Shown: in pieces, positions 34,793 to 42,007 of the stretch | How the letters are laid out: every line of letters begins with the position of its first letter | How positions within the stretch are numbered: the first letter of the stretch is position 1 | Origin: Streptomyces sp. SAJ15 | GTDB taxonomy: Bacteria > Actinomycetota > Actinomycetes > Streptomycetales > Streptomycetaceae | Reading direction: 5' to 3' | DNA length: 64,000 nucleotides | Assembly: GCF_007595705.1 (NCBI RefSeq) | Contig: NZ_NISY01000009.1 | Span: forward strand, 62,001-126,000 | Position numbers and translations under genes: made by a program | Notes under the pieces: model-generated | The model's database searches: none | Told to the model about the DNA's origin: nothing | Seen by the model: the letters and a program-made list of their open reading frames with translations, nothing else

Positions 34793-35783
34793 TGTCGCGC
34801 GACGGTCCGGCGTCAGCGCCCGCATGCTCAGGCATTACGAATCGCTCGGCCTGGTGCGGCCGACGGGTCGTACGGAGTCCGGCTATCGCCGGTATTCCAG
34901 CGAGGACATCCGGCGCATCTTCCACATCGAGAGCCTGCGGTCGTTGGGGCTGTCGCTGCGCGACGTCGGGCGCGCGCTCGACGACCCCGGCTTCGCGCCC
35001 GCGGAGCTCGTCGACGACCTCATCCGCCAGACGCGAGACCGCATCGCAGCGGAGACGGAGCTGCTCACACGACTGCGTCGGATCGGTGCCGCGGAACCCG
35101 CCGGCTGGGAGGACGTCCTCCAGACCACCGCGCTCCTCCAGGCGTTGGGGTCGACGAGCGCGGGGACGCGGCAGCGTGCGGCCCTGTCCGCGGTCGAGGA
35201 AGTCCCCGTGCCGGTGGAAGCGCTGGTCGAGGCCGTGCTGAGCGAGTCGGACCCGAACGTCGCCGGGGCCCTTCGTTGGGCTCTGGCTCAAACGGGTGAG
35301 GACGGGCCGGCGCTGCTGGCGGAGGGCCTCGACTCACCCGCTGCCGAGGTGCGGAAACGTGCCGTCCAGTCCATCGCCGAGATACCGAACGACGAGGCGA
35401 CCGCACTGCTGCGGAACGCCCTCACGCACTCCGACATCGTGGTCCGCAGGTACGCGGCACTGGCGCTCGGAGCACGTGGAGTGGCCGACGCGGTCCCGAC
35501 GCTCATCGACATGGTCGTCGAGGAGGGGAACGACGCCGACGCGGCCGACGCACTGAGCACGCTGGCGAGTGATCCCACGTTGGCGGATCGGATCGCCACC
35601 GGTCTCGTCGACTGCCTCTCCCGCGACACCATGGGATCGTCCGCGCGTCGACGGCTGGCACAGGCGCTCGCGGACATCCCCGGGACCACGCCGTCACGTG
35701 CCCTCGCGGACCTGTCCCATGACGAAGACCGGGCCGTGGCTCTTACCGCGACATACATTCTCCAACTGCGCGACGCACGATAG
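34779..35783 (+). CDS. MerR regulator fused to HEAT repeats
   Basis: Residues 1-70 are a MerR winged helix (MLIGDVARRSGVSARMLRHYESLGLVRPT…YRRYSSEDIRRI), followed by a dimerisation helix to about 115. The remaining 220 residues are HEAT repeats (…LSESDPNVAGALRWALAQTG, SPAAEVRKRAVQSIAEIPND, SDIVVRRYAALALGARGVADAV). Normal MerR effector domains are short or bind drugs; a HEAT solenoid is unusual and suggests a protein or large ligand as signal. The start is a GTG at 34779. The gene is co-transcribed with the HEAT gene from the 19-bp-spacer promoter, which it probably controls. Confidence 0.88.
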   Translation: MLIGDVARRSGVSARMLRHYESLGLVRPTGRTESGYRRYSSEDIRRIFHIESLRSLGLSLRDVGRALDDPGFAPAELVDDLIRQTRDRIAAETELLTRLRRIGAAEPAGWEDVLQTTALLQALGSTSAGTRQRAALSAVEEVPVPVEALVEAVLSESDPNVAGALRWALAQTGEDGPALLAEGLDSPAAEVRKRAVQSIAEIPNDEATALLRNALTHSDIVVRRYAALALGARGVADAVPTLIDMVVEEGNDADAADALSTLASDPTLADRIATGLVDCLSRDTMGSSARRRLAQALADIPGTTPSRALADLSHDEDRAVALTATYILQLRDAR

Positions 35784-35917
35784 CGACCCTCTCCTGGGGT
35801 GCCATGGGGGGCCCTTGTCGGCGGTCACCGCCGACAGGTCCACGGCATCGCCCATGACCCCGGCGGTATCGCCTCACGCCAGGCGGTACAGGCGTGCCGG
35901 AGCGTGCGTCGAAGATG

Positions 35918-36616
35918 TCAGGCCGCCGAGCTCGCCGCGTTCCGGGAGACGGGCTTGATGTGGGCGAAGGCGCTGCGGGCGTTCCAGGTGGGGAAGGCTT
36001 TGGCGAGCCAGGAGGGGCCGTGGAGTTGGATGCGACGGTCGCGGGTGGCTTCGGACCAGGTTTGCTGGCCGGCGTGCCATTTGATGAAGGCTTCGGCGTC
36101 CGCGGTGATGTAGAGGTCCTCGTCGAGGCCGGGGTACGTCTTGCAGATCTCGGTGTCTCCGTGCTCGATCAGCAGCCAGAACCGCTCCTGGGGTCGGCGG
36201 CCGGTGAAGTCGAAGCGGATGACGACGCGTCGATCCGGGAGCCGGTCCCGGCGGAGCATGTTGCACATCGACCACAGCGCCACAAAGGGATCGAGGTGCT
36301 CGGGGGCGATCTCAAGCCAGCGGGCGCCCCACTCGCCGAGCGACACACAGACCTTGAACAGGTCGTGCCCCGCGGGAGTGAGCTCGTAGTGGCGCCCGCG
36401 CCCGTCGGGCTTGGCTGCCGATTCGACGACGCCGAGCCGTTCGAGCTGCTTGAGCCGCTGCGAGAGCAGGGTGCGGGAGAGCCCGGGGGCTCCCTCCAGG
36501 ATCTCACCGAAGCTTCCGCAGCCCAGGGACAGGTTGCGGATGATCAGCGGTGTCCAGCGCTCGGCGAAGATCTCGGCGCCGCGGGCGATGGGGCAGTACT
36601 GGCCATAGCTCCGCAC
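35918..36616 (-). CDS. HxlR-type regulator with SCP2-like C-terminal domain
   Basis: The 232-residue protein has an HxlR winged helix (MRSYGQYCPIARGAEIFAERWTPLIIRNLSLG, then GLSRTLLSQRLKQLERLGVV) with the conserved early cysteine at residue 8. The C-terminal half (about 125-225) resembles a sterol-carrier-type domain (ITADAEAFIKWHAGQQTWSEA), as found in a subset of Streptomyces HxlR proteins. It is divergent from the flavin oxidase at 36773, its likely target. The Cys could sense electrophiles or oxidants. Confidence 0.85.
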   Translation of the reverse strand: MRSYGQYCPIARGAEIFAERWTPLIIRNLSLGCGSFGEILEGAPGLSRTLLSQRLKQLERLGVVESAAKPDGRGRHYELTPAGHDLFKVCVSLGEWGARWLEIAPEHLDPFVALWSMCNMLRRDRLPDRRVVIRFDFTGRRPQERFWLLIEHGDTEICKTYPGLDEDLYITADAEAFIKWHAGQQTWSEATRDRRIQLHGPSWLAKAFPTWNARSAFAHIKPVSRNAASSAA

Positions 36617-36772
36617 GACCCCAGTGTCCCACCCCCGCCATCGGCCCTGCAGTACAGATTCTTGACTTTACGGCCGGGGTCCCCGGTGATCCGATGGAGA
36701 TCGGGACACGAGGAGGTGGCGACAGACCACTGCCGAGCAGGTCGGCCATATCCGAGCGAGGAGGCGATCGCC

Positions 36773-38143
36773 ATGGAGATCGACGGGTTCCGGGGCCGGC
36801 TGATCACAGCTGACCACTCCGACTACGACACCGCCCGAGCCGTGTGGAACGGGGCCGTCGACCGGCGCCCCCGGCTGATCGCCCGATGTAGCGGGACCGC
36901 CGACGTGGCCGCGGCCGTGCGCTTCGCCCGCGCCCACGACCTGGAGATCGCGGTACGAGGCGGGGGCCACAACGTGGCGGGTACCGCGGTGTGCGACGAC
37001 GGGATCGTCATCAGCCTCTCGGCGATGCGGGCCGTGGGGGTCGACCCCGCCGACCGCACGGCCCGGGTACAGGGCGGTGCCCTGTGGGGCGACGTCGACC
37101 ACGAGACGCAGGCCCATGGTCTGGCCACCACCGGCGGCATCGTGGGCCACACCGGGGTCGCCGGGCTCACCCTCGGCGGTGGCATCGGCTTCCTCATGCG
37201 CGGACATGGGCTCACCGTCGACAACCTGCTGGCCGCCGAGGTGGTCACCGCCGAGGGCAGCATCCTTCGGGCCTCCGCCGACGACCACCCCGATCTGTTC
37301 TGGGCGCTGCGAGGCGGCGGCGGCAACTTCGGCGTCGTCACCACGTTCCGGTTCGCGCTGCACCCCGTCGGCCCGACCGTGATCGCCGGCCCCGTCTTCT
37401 GGGCGGCCGACGACACCACCGACGTGCTGCGCTTCTACCGGGACTTCGCCGCCGAGGCACCCGACGAGCTCGGGACCGTCGTCAGGCTCGGCACCATCCC
37501 CCCACTGTCGGTCATCCCCGAGGAACTGCACTGGCGGCCGGCCATCGCCGTCGTCTGCTGCTACGCCGGTGCCCTCGAGGACGGCGAGTGTGCGGTACGG
37601 GCGCTGCGCCAGCTGGGGAGGCCGCTGGTGGACCTGATCGCGCCCATTCCGTACGTCGCCTTCCAGGGCGCCCTCGACGACACCGTCCTCCACGGGTGGC
37701 ACTACTACTGGAAGTCCACGGACCTCGCCGACCTGTCCGACGACACCATCGCCGCCATCGCCGATCACGCCTTCAGCGGCGGCTCGCCCCGGTCGTACTC
37801 GGCGATGTTCCACATGGGTGGCGCCGTCGCCCGGGTCCCCCGCGACGCCACCGCGTACGCCGGTCGCGACGTGGCCCACAACATCGTCATCGACGGCGTG
37901 TGGCTCCCTGACGAGTCCGGCGAGCACGCCACAGCCGAGACCGCGTGGGCGCGGCGGTTCCTCCAGGCCCTCCGACCGCACCGCGCCGACAGTGTCTATG
38001 TCAACTTCCTCGACTCCGACGACGACACCAGCCGCGTTCGAGAAGCCTACGGCGATCACACCTACCGGCGACTGGCCGATGTCAAGGCCAAGTACGACCC
38101 CGACAACGCCTTCCACCACAACAAGAACATCCGCCCCCGTTGA
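36773..38143 (+). CDS. FAD-linked oxidase (berberine-bridge/PCMH type)
   Basis: The 456-residue protein, from an ATG after GAGGAGG, has an N-terminal PCMH FAD domain (GSAD-like GTADVAAAVRFARAHDLEIAVRGGGHN). H66 in RGGGHN would carry covalent FAD. The family's second cysteinyl link is not seen (GHTGVAG, no Cys). The C-terminus has the BBE motif YGDHTYRRLADVKAKYDPDNAFHHNKNI. It would oxidise an alcohol or amine substrate using O2, giving H2O2. It has no signal peptide, so it is cytoplasmic. Likely controlled by the divergent HxlR protein. Confidence 0.88.
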   Translation: MEIDGFRGRLITADHSDYDTARAVWNGAVDRRPRLIARCSGTADVAAAVRFARAHDLEIAVRGGGHNVAGTAVCDDGIVISLSAMRAVGVDPADRTARVQGGALWGDVDHETQAHGLATTGGIVGHTGVAGLTLGGGIGFLMRGHGLTVDNLLAAEVVTAEGSILRASADDHPDLFWALRGGGGNFGVVTTFRFALHPVGPTVIAGPVFWAADDTTDVLRFYRDFAAEAPDELGTVVRLGTIPPLSVIPEELHWRPAIAVVCCYAGALEDGECAVRALRQLGRPLVDLIAPIPYVAFQGALDDTVLHGWHYYWKSTDLADLSDDTIAAIADHAFSGGSPRSYSAMFHMGGAVARVPRDATAYAGRDVAHNIVIDGVWLPDESGEHATAETAWARRFLQALRPHRADSVYVNFLDSDDDTSRVREAYGDHTYRRLADVKAKYDPDNAFHHNKNIRPR

Positions 38144-38260
38144 GCGGAGCCGGCGGTGACGGGTGGCCAGGCCATCGCGCCGGTGCGGACCGGCTCCACG
38201 GTGCTTGCCGGCACCGATCTGCCTCCGCTCGTGGGGGGGCGGACATGGAGGACGGATGGC

Positions 38261-38288
38261 GCGGGTTGGATTCCCGTCATCGGCTCCA
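38261..38288 (+). other. tRNA 3'-end fragment (tRNA-Thr-like), possible att scar
   Basis: GCGGG-TTGGATT-CCCGT followed by CATCGGC and TCCA matches the T-arm, acceptor 3' strand, discriminator and CCA of a Streptomyces tRNA-Thr; only one T-loop base is off (TTCGATT expected). Exactly where the 5' end should be, at 38213-38219, five of seven acceptor bases still pair, but the D and anticodon arms are unrecognisable. It is therefore not a working tRNA. It is probably a duplicated attachment site left by an integrative element. Confidence 0.5.
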
Positions 38289-38293
38289 TGACA

Positions 38294-38320
38294 CAGCCCC
38301 AGGTCAGCGACCTGGGGCTG
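38294..38320. terminator. Strong bidirectional hairpin terminator
   Basis: Perfect 12-bp stem CAGCCCCAGGTC-AGC-GACCTGGGGCTG, 6 nt past the tRNA-like fragment and between the convergent flavin oxidase and ECF41 genes. It may be the original tRNA terminator. Confidence 0.75.
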
Positions 38321-38406
38321 GTGTGTTGTCCGGGGCAGCGTGACCGGCGTCGGCACCATGTCGGGCACCGACGGGGCGGCACGACGGTGAGCGAGGAAGC
38401 CCGCGT

Positions 38407-39303
38407 TCAGCGGAGGGTGAGTGGGGTTTCGGAGTCGACGTGGGAGAGCTTCTCGGGGTTGCGGACGTAGTAGAGGCCGGTGATGCGGGCGTCCTCGACG
38501 TGGATCGCCATGACACCGTCGATCTCGCCGTCCAGGTGGACGAGGAGTGCCGGGTTGCCGTTGACCACGGTGGGGGCGACGGTGATCCGGCGCACGTTCT
38601 TGCGGAGGCCGCCGACCATGAAGCGGGTCACCTTGTCGGCGCCGGCGACCGGGCGCGGCGCGGCCTGCTTGATGCCGCCCCCGTCGCTCACCAGGACCAC
38701 CTCCGGGGCGAGCACATCGAGGAAGTCCTGCGGGTTCCCGGTCTCGAGCGCGCGCTGGAACGACTCCAGAGCCGCCCGGATCACGCTCGGAGGGACCGCC
38801 TGGCGGGGGCGGCGGGCCTCGACGTGCCGGCGGGCGCGGTGCGCGATCTGGCGGACGGCCGCGGGGCTCTTGTCGACGGCGGCGGCGATCTCGTCGTAGC
38901 CGAGGTCGAAGGCCTCGCGCAGGACGAAGACGGCGCGCTCGGTGGGCGACAGCGTCTCCAGGACGAGCATCATCGCCATCGACACGCTCTCGGCGAGCTC
39001 GACGTCCTCGGCCACGTCGGGCGCGGTGAGCAGCGGCTCCGGCAGCCAGGAGCCGACGTACGCCTCCTTGCGACGCTGCATGGTGCGCAGCCGGTTCAGC
39101 GCCTGCCGGGTCGTGATCCGGACCAGGTAGGCGCGCCGATCACCCACCTGCTCCAGATCGACCTTGACCCATCGCAGCCAGGTCTCCTGCAGGACGTCCT
39201 CGGCGTCGGCCGCCGATCCGAGCATCTCGTAGGCGACGGTGAAGAGCAGGTTGCGGTGGGCGACGAACGCCTCGGTCGCCGGGTCGGTGGCGGGGTCGTT
39301 CAT
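38407..39303 (-). CDS. ECF41-type sigma factor (SigJ-like)
   Basis: The 298-residue protein has sigma region 2 (about 12-75, YEMLGSAADAEDVLQETWLRW) and region 4 (about 115-160, LSPTERAVFVLREAFDLGYDEIA). The linker carries WLPEPL at 86-91. A SnoaL-like C-terminal extension contains DGGG at 207-210 and NPEKL at 282-286. These are hallmark motifs of ECF41 sigma factors, whose C-terminus replaces an anti-sigma factor by direct self-control. ECF41 genes sit next to an oxidoreductase, epimerase or carboxymuconolactone decarboxylase target. Here that is the flavoprotein 63 bp upstream. Confidence 0.92.
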   Translation of the reverse strand: MNDPATDPATEAFVAHRNLLFTVAYEMLGSAADAEDVLQETWLRWVKVDLEQVGDRRAYLVRITTRQALNRLRTMQRRKEAYVGSWLPEPLLTAPDVAEDVELAESVSMAMMLVLETLSPTERAVFVLREAFDLGYDEIAAAVDKSPAAVRQIAHRARRHVEARRPRQAVPPSVIRAALESFQRALETGNPQDFLDVLAPEVVLVSDGGGIKQAAPRPVAGADKVTRFMVGGLRKNVRRITVAPTVVNGNPALLVHLDGEIDGVMAIHVEDARITGLYYVRNPEKLSHVDSETPLTLR

Positions 39304-39366
39304 GTCCGGTCCTGAGTCCTCTGAGTGTGCATCCTCGTCAAGTCCTTGGTGTCGGCGGGCGTTCGA

Positions 39367-40587
39367 TCAAGCCCGCGCCCGCTGCGGGGCGGTGGCCGGC
39401 GCCTCGGCCTGTTCGGCCTGCTTGGCCTTCAGCAGTCGCTGTCGCGTGGCCCCTCCCGAGACGCGGTGCAAGCGGTACCCGCCGGGCTTGCCCGCCTCGT
39501 CGGCCAAGTGCTTGACGACGCCCACGCACACGACTTCCTTGAGCTTCGCGCCCATGCGGCCGTCGATGTTGAACCACACCGCGACGTCGGACCGGTTGGC
39601 GAACTGGAAGATGCCGTCGCCCCGGCCCAGGCTGATGCACTGGGCGGCGAAGGACTGGTTGAGGGTCTCGGGCTGCTCCCCCGCGATCCGGCTGAGCACC
39701 GTGTCGGCAGCCCGCGCGCCCATCGGCATCGCGGCCTGGCAGCTCATCCGCAGCGGCAGGCCCGACGGCGCCGCCGAGTCCCCGGCCGCGATGATGCGTG
39801 CGTCGTCCACGCTGGTCAGCGTCTCGTCCGTGAGCAGGCGCCCCAGGGCGTCGGTGCTCAGCCCGCTGCGCACCGCCAGGTCCGGCACGCCGAAGCCGAC
39901 GGTCCAGATCGTCACCGCACTCGGCAGCTCGCGGCCGCCACTGAGCCGGACGGCATCACGGGTCACCGCCGTCACCCTCGTGTCGGGGCCGTCGAGCACG
40001 GTCACCCCGAGCCTGGCCAGGCGCCGGGCCACCGAGCGGCGGCCCCGGGGATGCAGATACGGGCCGAGTACCCCGCCGCAGACCAGGGTCACGGCGCGGC
40101 CCTGCTCGGCCAGCTCGGCGGCGGTCTCGATGCCGGTCGGGCCGGCTCCCACCACCGTCACCGCGGCCGTCGCGGGCGCGGCGTCGAGGACCGGCCGCAG
40201 CCGCCCGGCCTCCTCGAAGGTGCCGATCGGGTAGGCGAACTCGGCCGCCCCCGGCACGCTCGGATCGGCGCTGCCACTGCCCACCGCGTAGACCAGGTAG
40301 TCGTAGTCGACCGTGCCGCCGGACGCCAGCGCCACGCTGCGCCCGGCCGCGTCGATCCGGGTCACGGTGTCGACCACCAGCCGGACGCTCTCGCCCAGGA
40401 CCTCCCGGTAGTCGACGACCGCGTCGTCCGTCCCGCCCACCAGCTGGTGCAGCCGGATCCGGTGGACGAAGCTCCGGCGCGGGTTGATCAGCGTCACGGT
40501 CACGTCGCCGCGCTGCGTGAGGCGATTGGCCGCCATGACGCCGGCGTACCCGCCGCCGATCACGACCACATCGGTGTTCTGGTTCAT
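39367..40587 (-). CDS. FAD/NAD(P)-dependent oxidoreductase (NDH-2-like), ECF41 partner
   Basis: The 406-residue protein has an FAD-binding Rossmann motif at the N-terminus (VVVIGGGYAGVMAANRL). A second NAD(P) motif lies near residue 145 (VTVVGAGPTGIETAAELAEQG), and the FAD-contact region IIAAGDSAAP near 265. It resembles type II NADH dehydrogenase/ferredoxin-reductase-like flavoproteins and would pass electrons from NADH to a quinone or other acceptor. There are no membrane helices. An ECF41-type promoter lies 35 bp ahead of its ATG, and a TetR operator lies further upstream. Confidence 0.88.
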   Translation of the reverse strand: MNQNTDVVVIGGGYAGVMAANRLTQRGDVTVTLINPRRSFVHRIRLHQLVGGTDDAVVDYREVLGESVRLVVDTVTRIDAAGRSVALASGGTVDYDYLVYAVGSGSADPSVPGAAEFAYPIGTFEEAGRLRPVLDAAPATAAVTVVGAGPTGIETAAELAEQGRAVTLVCGGVLGPYLHPRGRRSVARRLARLGVTVLDGPDTRVTAVTRDAVRLSGGRELPSAVTIWTVGFGVPDLAVRSGLSTDALGRLLTDETLTSVDDARIIAAGDSAAPSGLPLRMSCQAAMPMGARAADTVLSRIAGEQPETLNQSFAAQCISLGRGDGIFQFANRSDVAVWFNIDGRMGAKLKEVVCVGVVKHLADEAGKPGGYRLHRVSGGATRQRLLKAKQAEQAEAPATAPQRARA

Positions 40588-40621
40588 GGTGTGTCCTCCG
40601 CTTCAAGGGGTTCGGCCTCAA

Positions 40622-40648
40622 GACACCGACGGCCCGGTTCCTGTGACA
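40622..40648 (-). promoter_or_regulatory. ECF41 promoter
   Basis: Read on the minus strand: TGTCACA, 16 nt, TGTC. This matches the ECF41 target consensus (TGTCACA, then TGTC/CGTC after 16 nt). It is 35 bp upstream of the oxidoreductase start and is the expected single target of the adjacent sigma factor. Confidence 0.7.
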
Positions 40649-40690
40649 GGTACGGCTGTGTGACCTGCGCGACACTCGGGTTCACGTCCG

Positions 40691-40722
40691 TGCAGTTATT
40701 GCACTGCTGTGCAGCGACTGCA
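40691..40722. promoter_or_regulatory. Symmetric TGCA operator array
   Basis: TGCA-N5-TGCAC-TGCT-GTGCA-N5-TGCA: four TGCA units arranged symmetrically about 40706.5. The TATACT hexamer at 40729-40734 could be the -10 of the tetR promoter, so a bound TetR protein would block it. Confidence 0.6.
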
Positions 40723-40793
40723 TGAAGATATACTTATTCCCTGAGGGGGCGTCAAGCCCCGCCCAATCCAGACCCGGGGAGCGACAGGGCCCG

Positions 40794-41549
40794 ATGACCA
40801 GTGACGATCCAGTCCGCCGCGGTGGCCGTGAAGCGCAGCGCCGCCGCACCCGCAAGGCGATCGTCGACGCGGCGGTCCGGCTGAGCGCCGGCGGAGCGAC
40901 GCCGTCCATCGACGAGATCGCGGCCGCCGCCGACGTGTCACGGCGCACGGTCTACGCGTACTTTCCGAGCCTCGACCACCTGCTGATCGACGCGACCGCC
41001 GGCGCGCTCAACGAGCCCCCGGTCGAGGAGGCGCTGGCCGACCCCTCGATCGCCGACGACCCCGCAGCCCGGGTGGACGCCCTCATAAGGACGCTGTTGA
41101 GGTACTCACCGCAGTCGCTTCCCCTTGGCCGCCGACTGATCCGCCTGACCGTCGATCCACCGGTGAGCGAAACCCCGGAGCCGGCCACCCCGCGCCGCGG
41201 CCCCCGCCGGATCGAATGGCTGGAGCAGGCTTGCGCACCTCTCCGCGACACCCTGAGCCAGGAGTCGTACCAGCGGCTGATCTCGGCCCTGACCATCGTG
41301 GTCGGCTGGGAGGCACAGATCGCTCTGCGCGACGTCCGCGGCCTTGGCCCGGAGGCCGAAGAGGAGGCCATCACCTGGGCGGCACGAGCCCTGGTGGAGG
41401 CGGCGATCAGGGAACACGAAGCGGACAGCCCGCAAGGCGACGGCCCCCGTGCGCCGGCCGGCTCTGACGGCGGAACTCGCGCAGAAAAGGGCCCAAAAAA
41501 ATCGGATGGCGATGTCGAGAACCCGCGTCCGGCTCCGTCCCCGGGGTGA
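40794..41549 (+). CDS. TetR family regulator
   Basis: The 251-residue protein, from an ATG after GGGGAG, has a TetR helix-turn-helix (TRKAIVDAAVRLSAGGATPSIDEIAAAADVSRRTVYAYFPSLDHLL, about 18-63) and a helical ligand domain. The C-terminal 40 residues are low-complexity and hydrophilic (…GDGPRAPAGSDGG…KKSDGDVENP), probably disordered. It is divergent from the ECF41-partner oxidoreductase. The symmetric TGCA array between them is its likely operator, so the oxidoreductase may be under both sigma and repressor control. Confidence 0.88.
   Translation: MTSDDPVRRGGREAQRRRTRKAIVDAAVRLSAGGATPSIDEIAAAADVSRRTVYAYFPSLDHLLIDATAGALNEPPVEEALADPSIADDPAARVDALIRTLLRYSPQSLPLGRRLIRLTVDPPVSETPEPATPRRGPRRIEWLEQACAPLRDTLSQESYQRLISALTIVVGWEAQIALRDVRGLGPEAEEEAITWAARALVEAAIREHEADSPQGDGPRAPAGSDGGTRAEKGPKKSDGDVENPRPAPSPG
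41513..41539 (+). promoter_or_regulatory. ECF42-type promoter
   Basis: TGTCGA (41513-41518), 17 nt, then CGTC (41536-41539), fitting the TGTCGA ... CG(A/T)C pattern described for ECF42 targets. It overlaps the end of the tetR gene and leads into the DGPF gene. Confidence 0.55.
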
Positions 41550-41591
41550 ACGCGACCACAATGGGTCGCACCAGCACCGAGGAGAACCACG

Positions 41592-41999
41592 ATGGCCAAG
41601 TACCTGCTGCTCAAGCACTACCGCGGCGCCCCGGCTTCGATCAACGACGTGCCGATGGACCAGTGGACGCCGGAGGAGATCTCGGCGCATGTGCAGTACA
41701 TGAACGACTTCGCGGCCCGACTCGAGAGGACCGGCGAGTTCGTCGACGGTCAGGCGCTCGCCCCCGAGGGCGCGTGGGTCCGGTACGACGGTGAGGGGCG
41801 CCCGCCGGTCACCGACGGACCGTTCGCCGAGACCAAGGACCTCATCGCCGGCTGGATGATCATCGACGTCGACAGCTACGAGCGGGCCGTCGAGCTGGCC
41901 GGGGAGCTGTCGGCCGCGCCGGGGGCCGGCGGCAGGCCGATCCACGAGTGGCTGGAGGTGCGCCCGTTCCTGACCGCGCCGCCCACCATCACGGAATGA
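41592..41999 (+). CDS. YciI/DGPF domain protein, ECF42 partner
   Basis: The 135-residue protein has the YCII-related ferredoxin-like fold and the eponymous DGPF motif at residues 75-78 (TDGPFAETKDLIAGW). Family members form small dimeric proteins of unclear enzymatic role and are the conserved partners and likely targets of ECF42 sigma factors. The ATG follows GAGGAG. The ECF42 gene begins 8 bp after its stop, so the two form an operon. Confidence 0.9.
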   Translation: MAKYLLLKHYRGAPASINDVPMDQWTPEEISAHVQYMNDFAARLERTGEFVDGQALAPEGAWVRYDGEGRPPVTDGPFAETKDLIAGWMIIDVDSYERAVELAGELSAAPGAGGRPIHEWLEVRPFLTAPPTITE

Positions 42000-42007
42000 C
42001 GTGACCC

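Noticed and set aside
38213..38288. A functional tRNA gene
   Set aside because: The D-arm and anticodon stem do not pair and the T-loop is altered.
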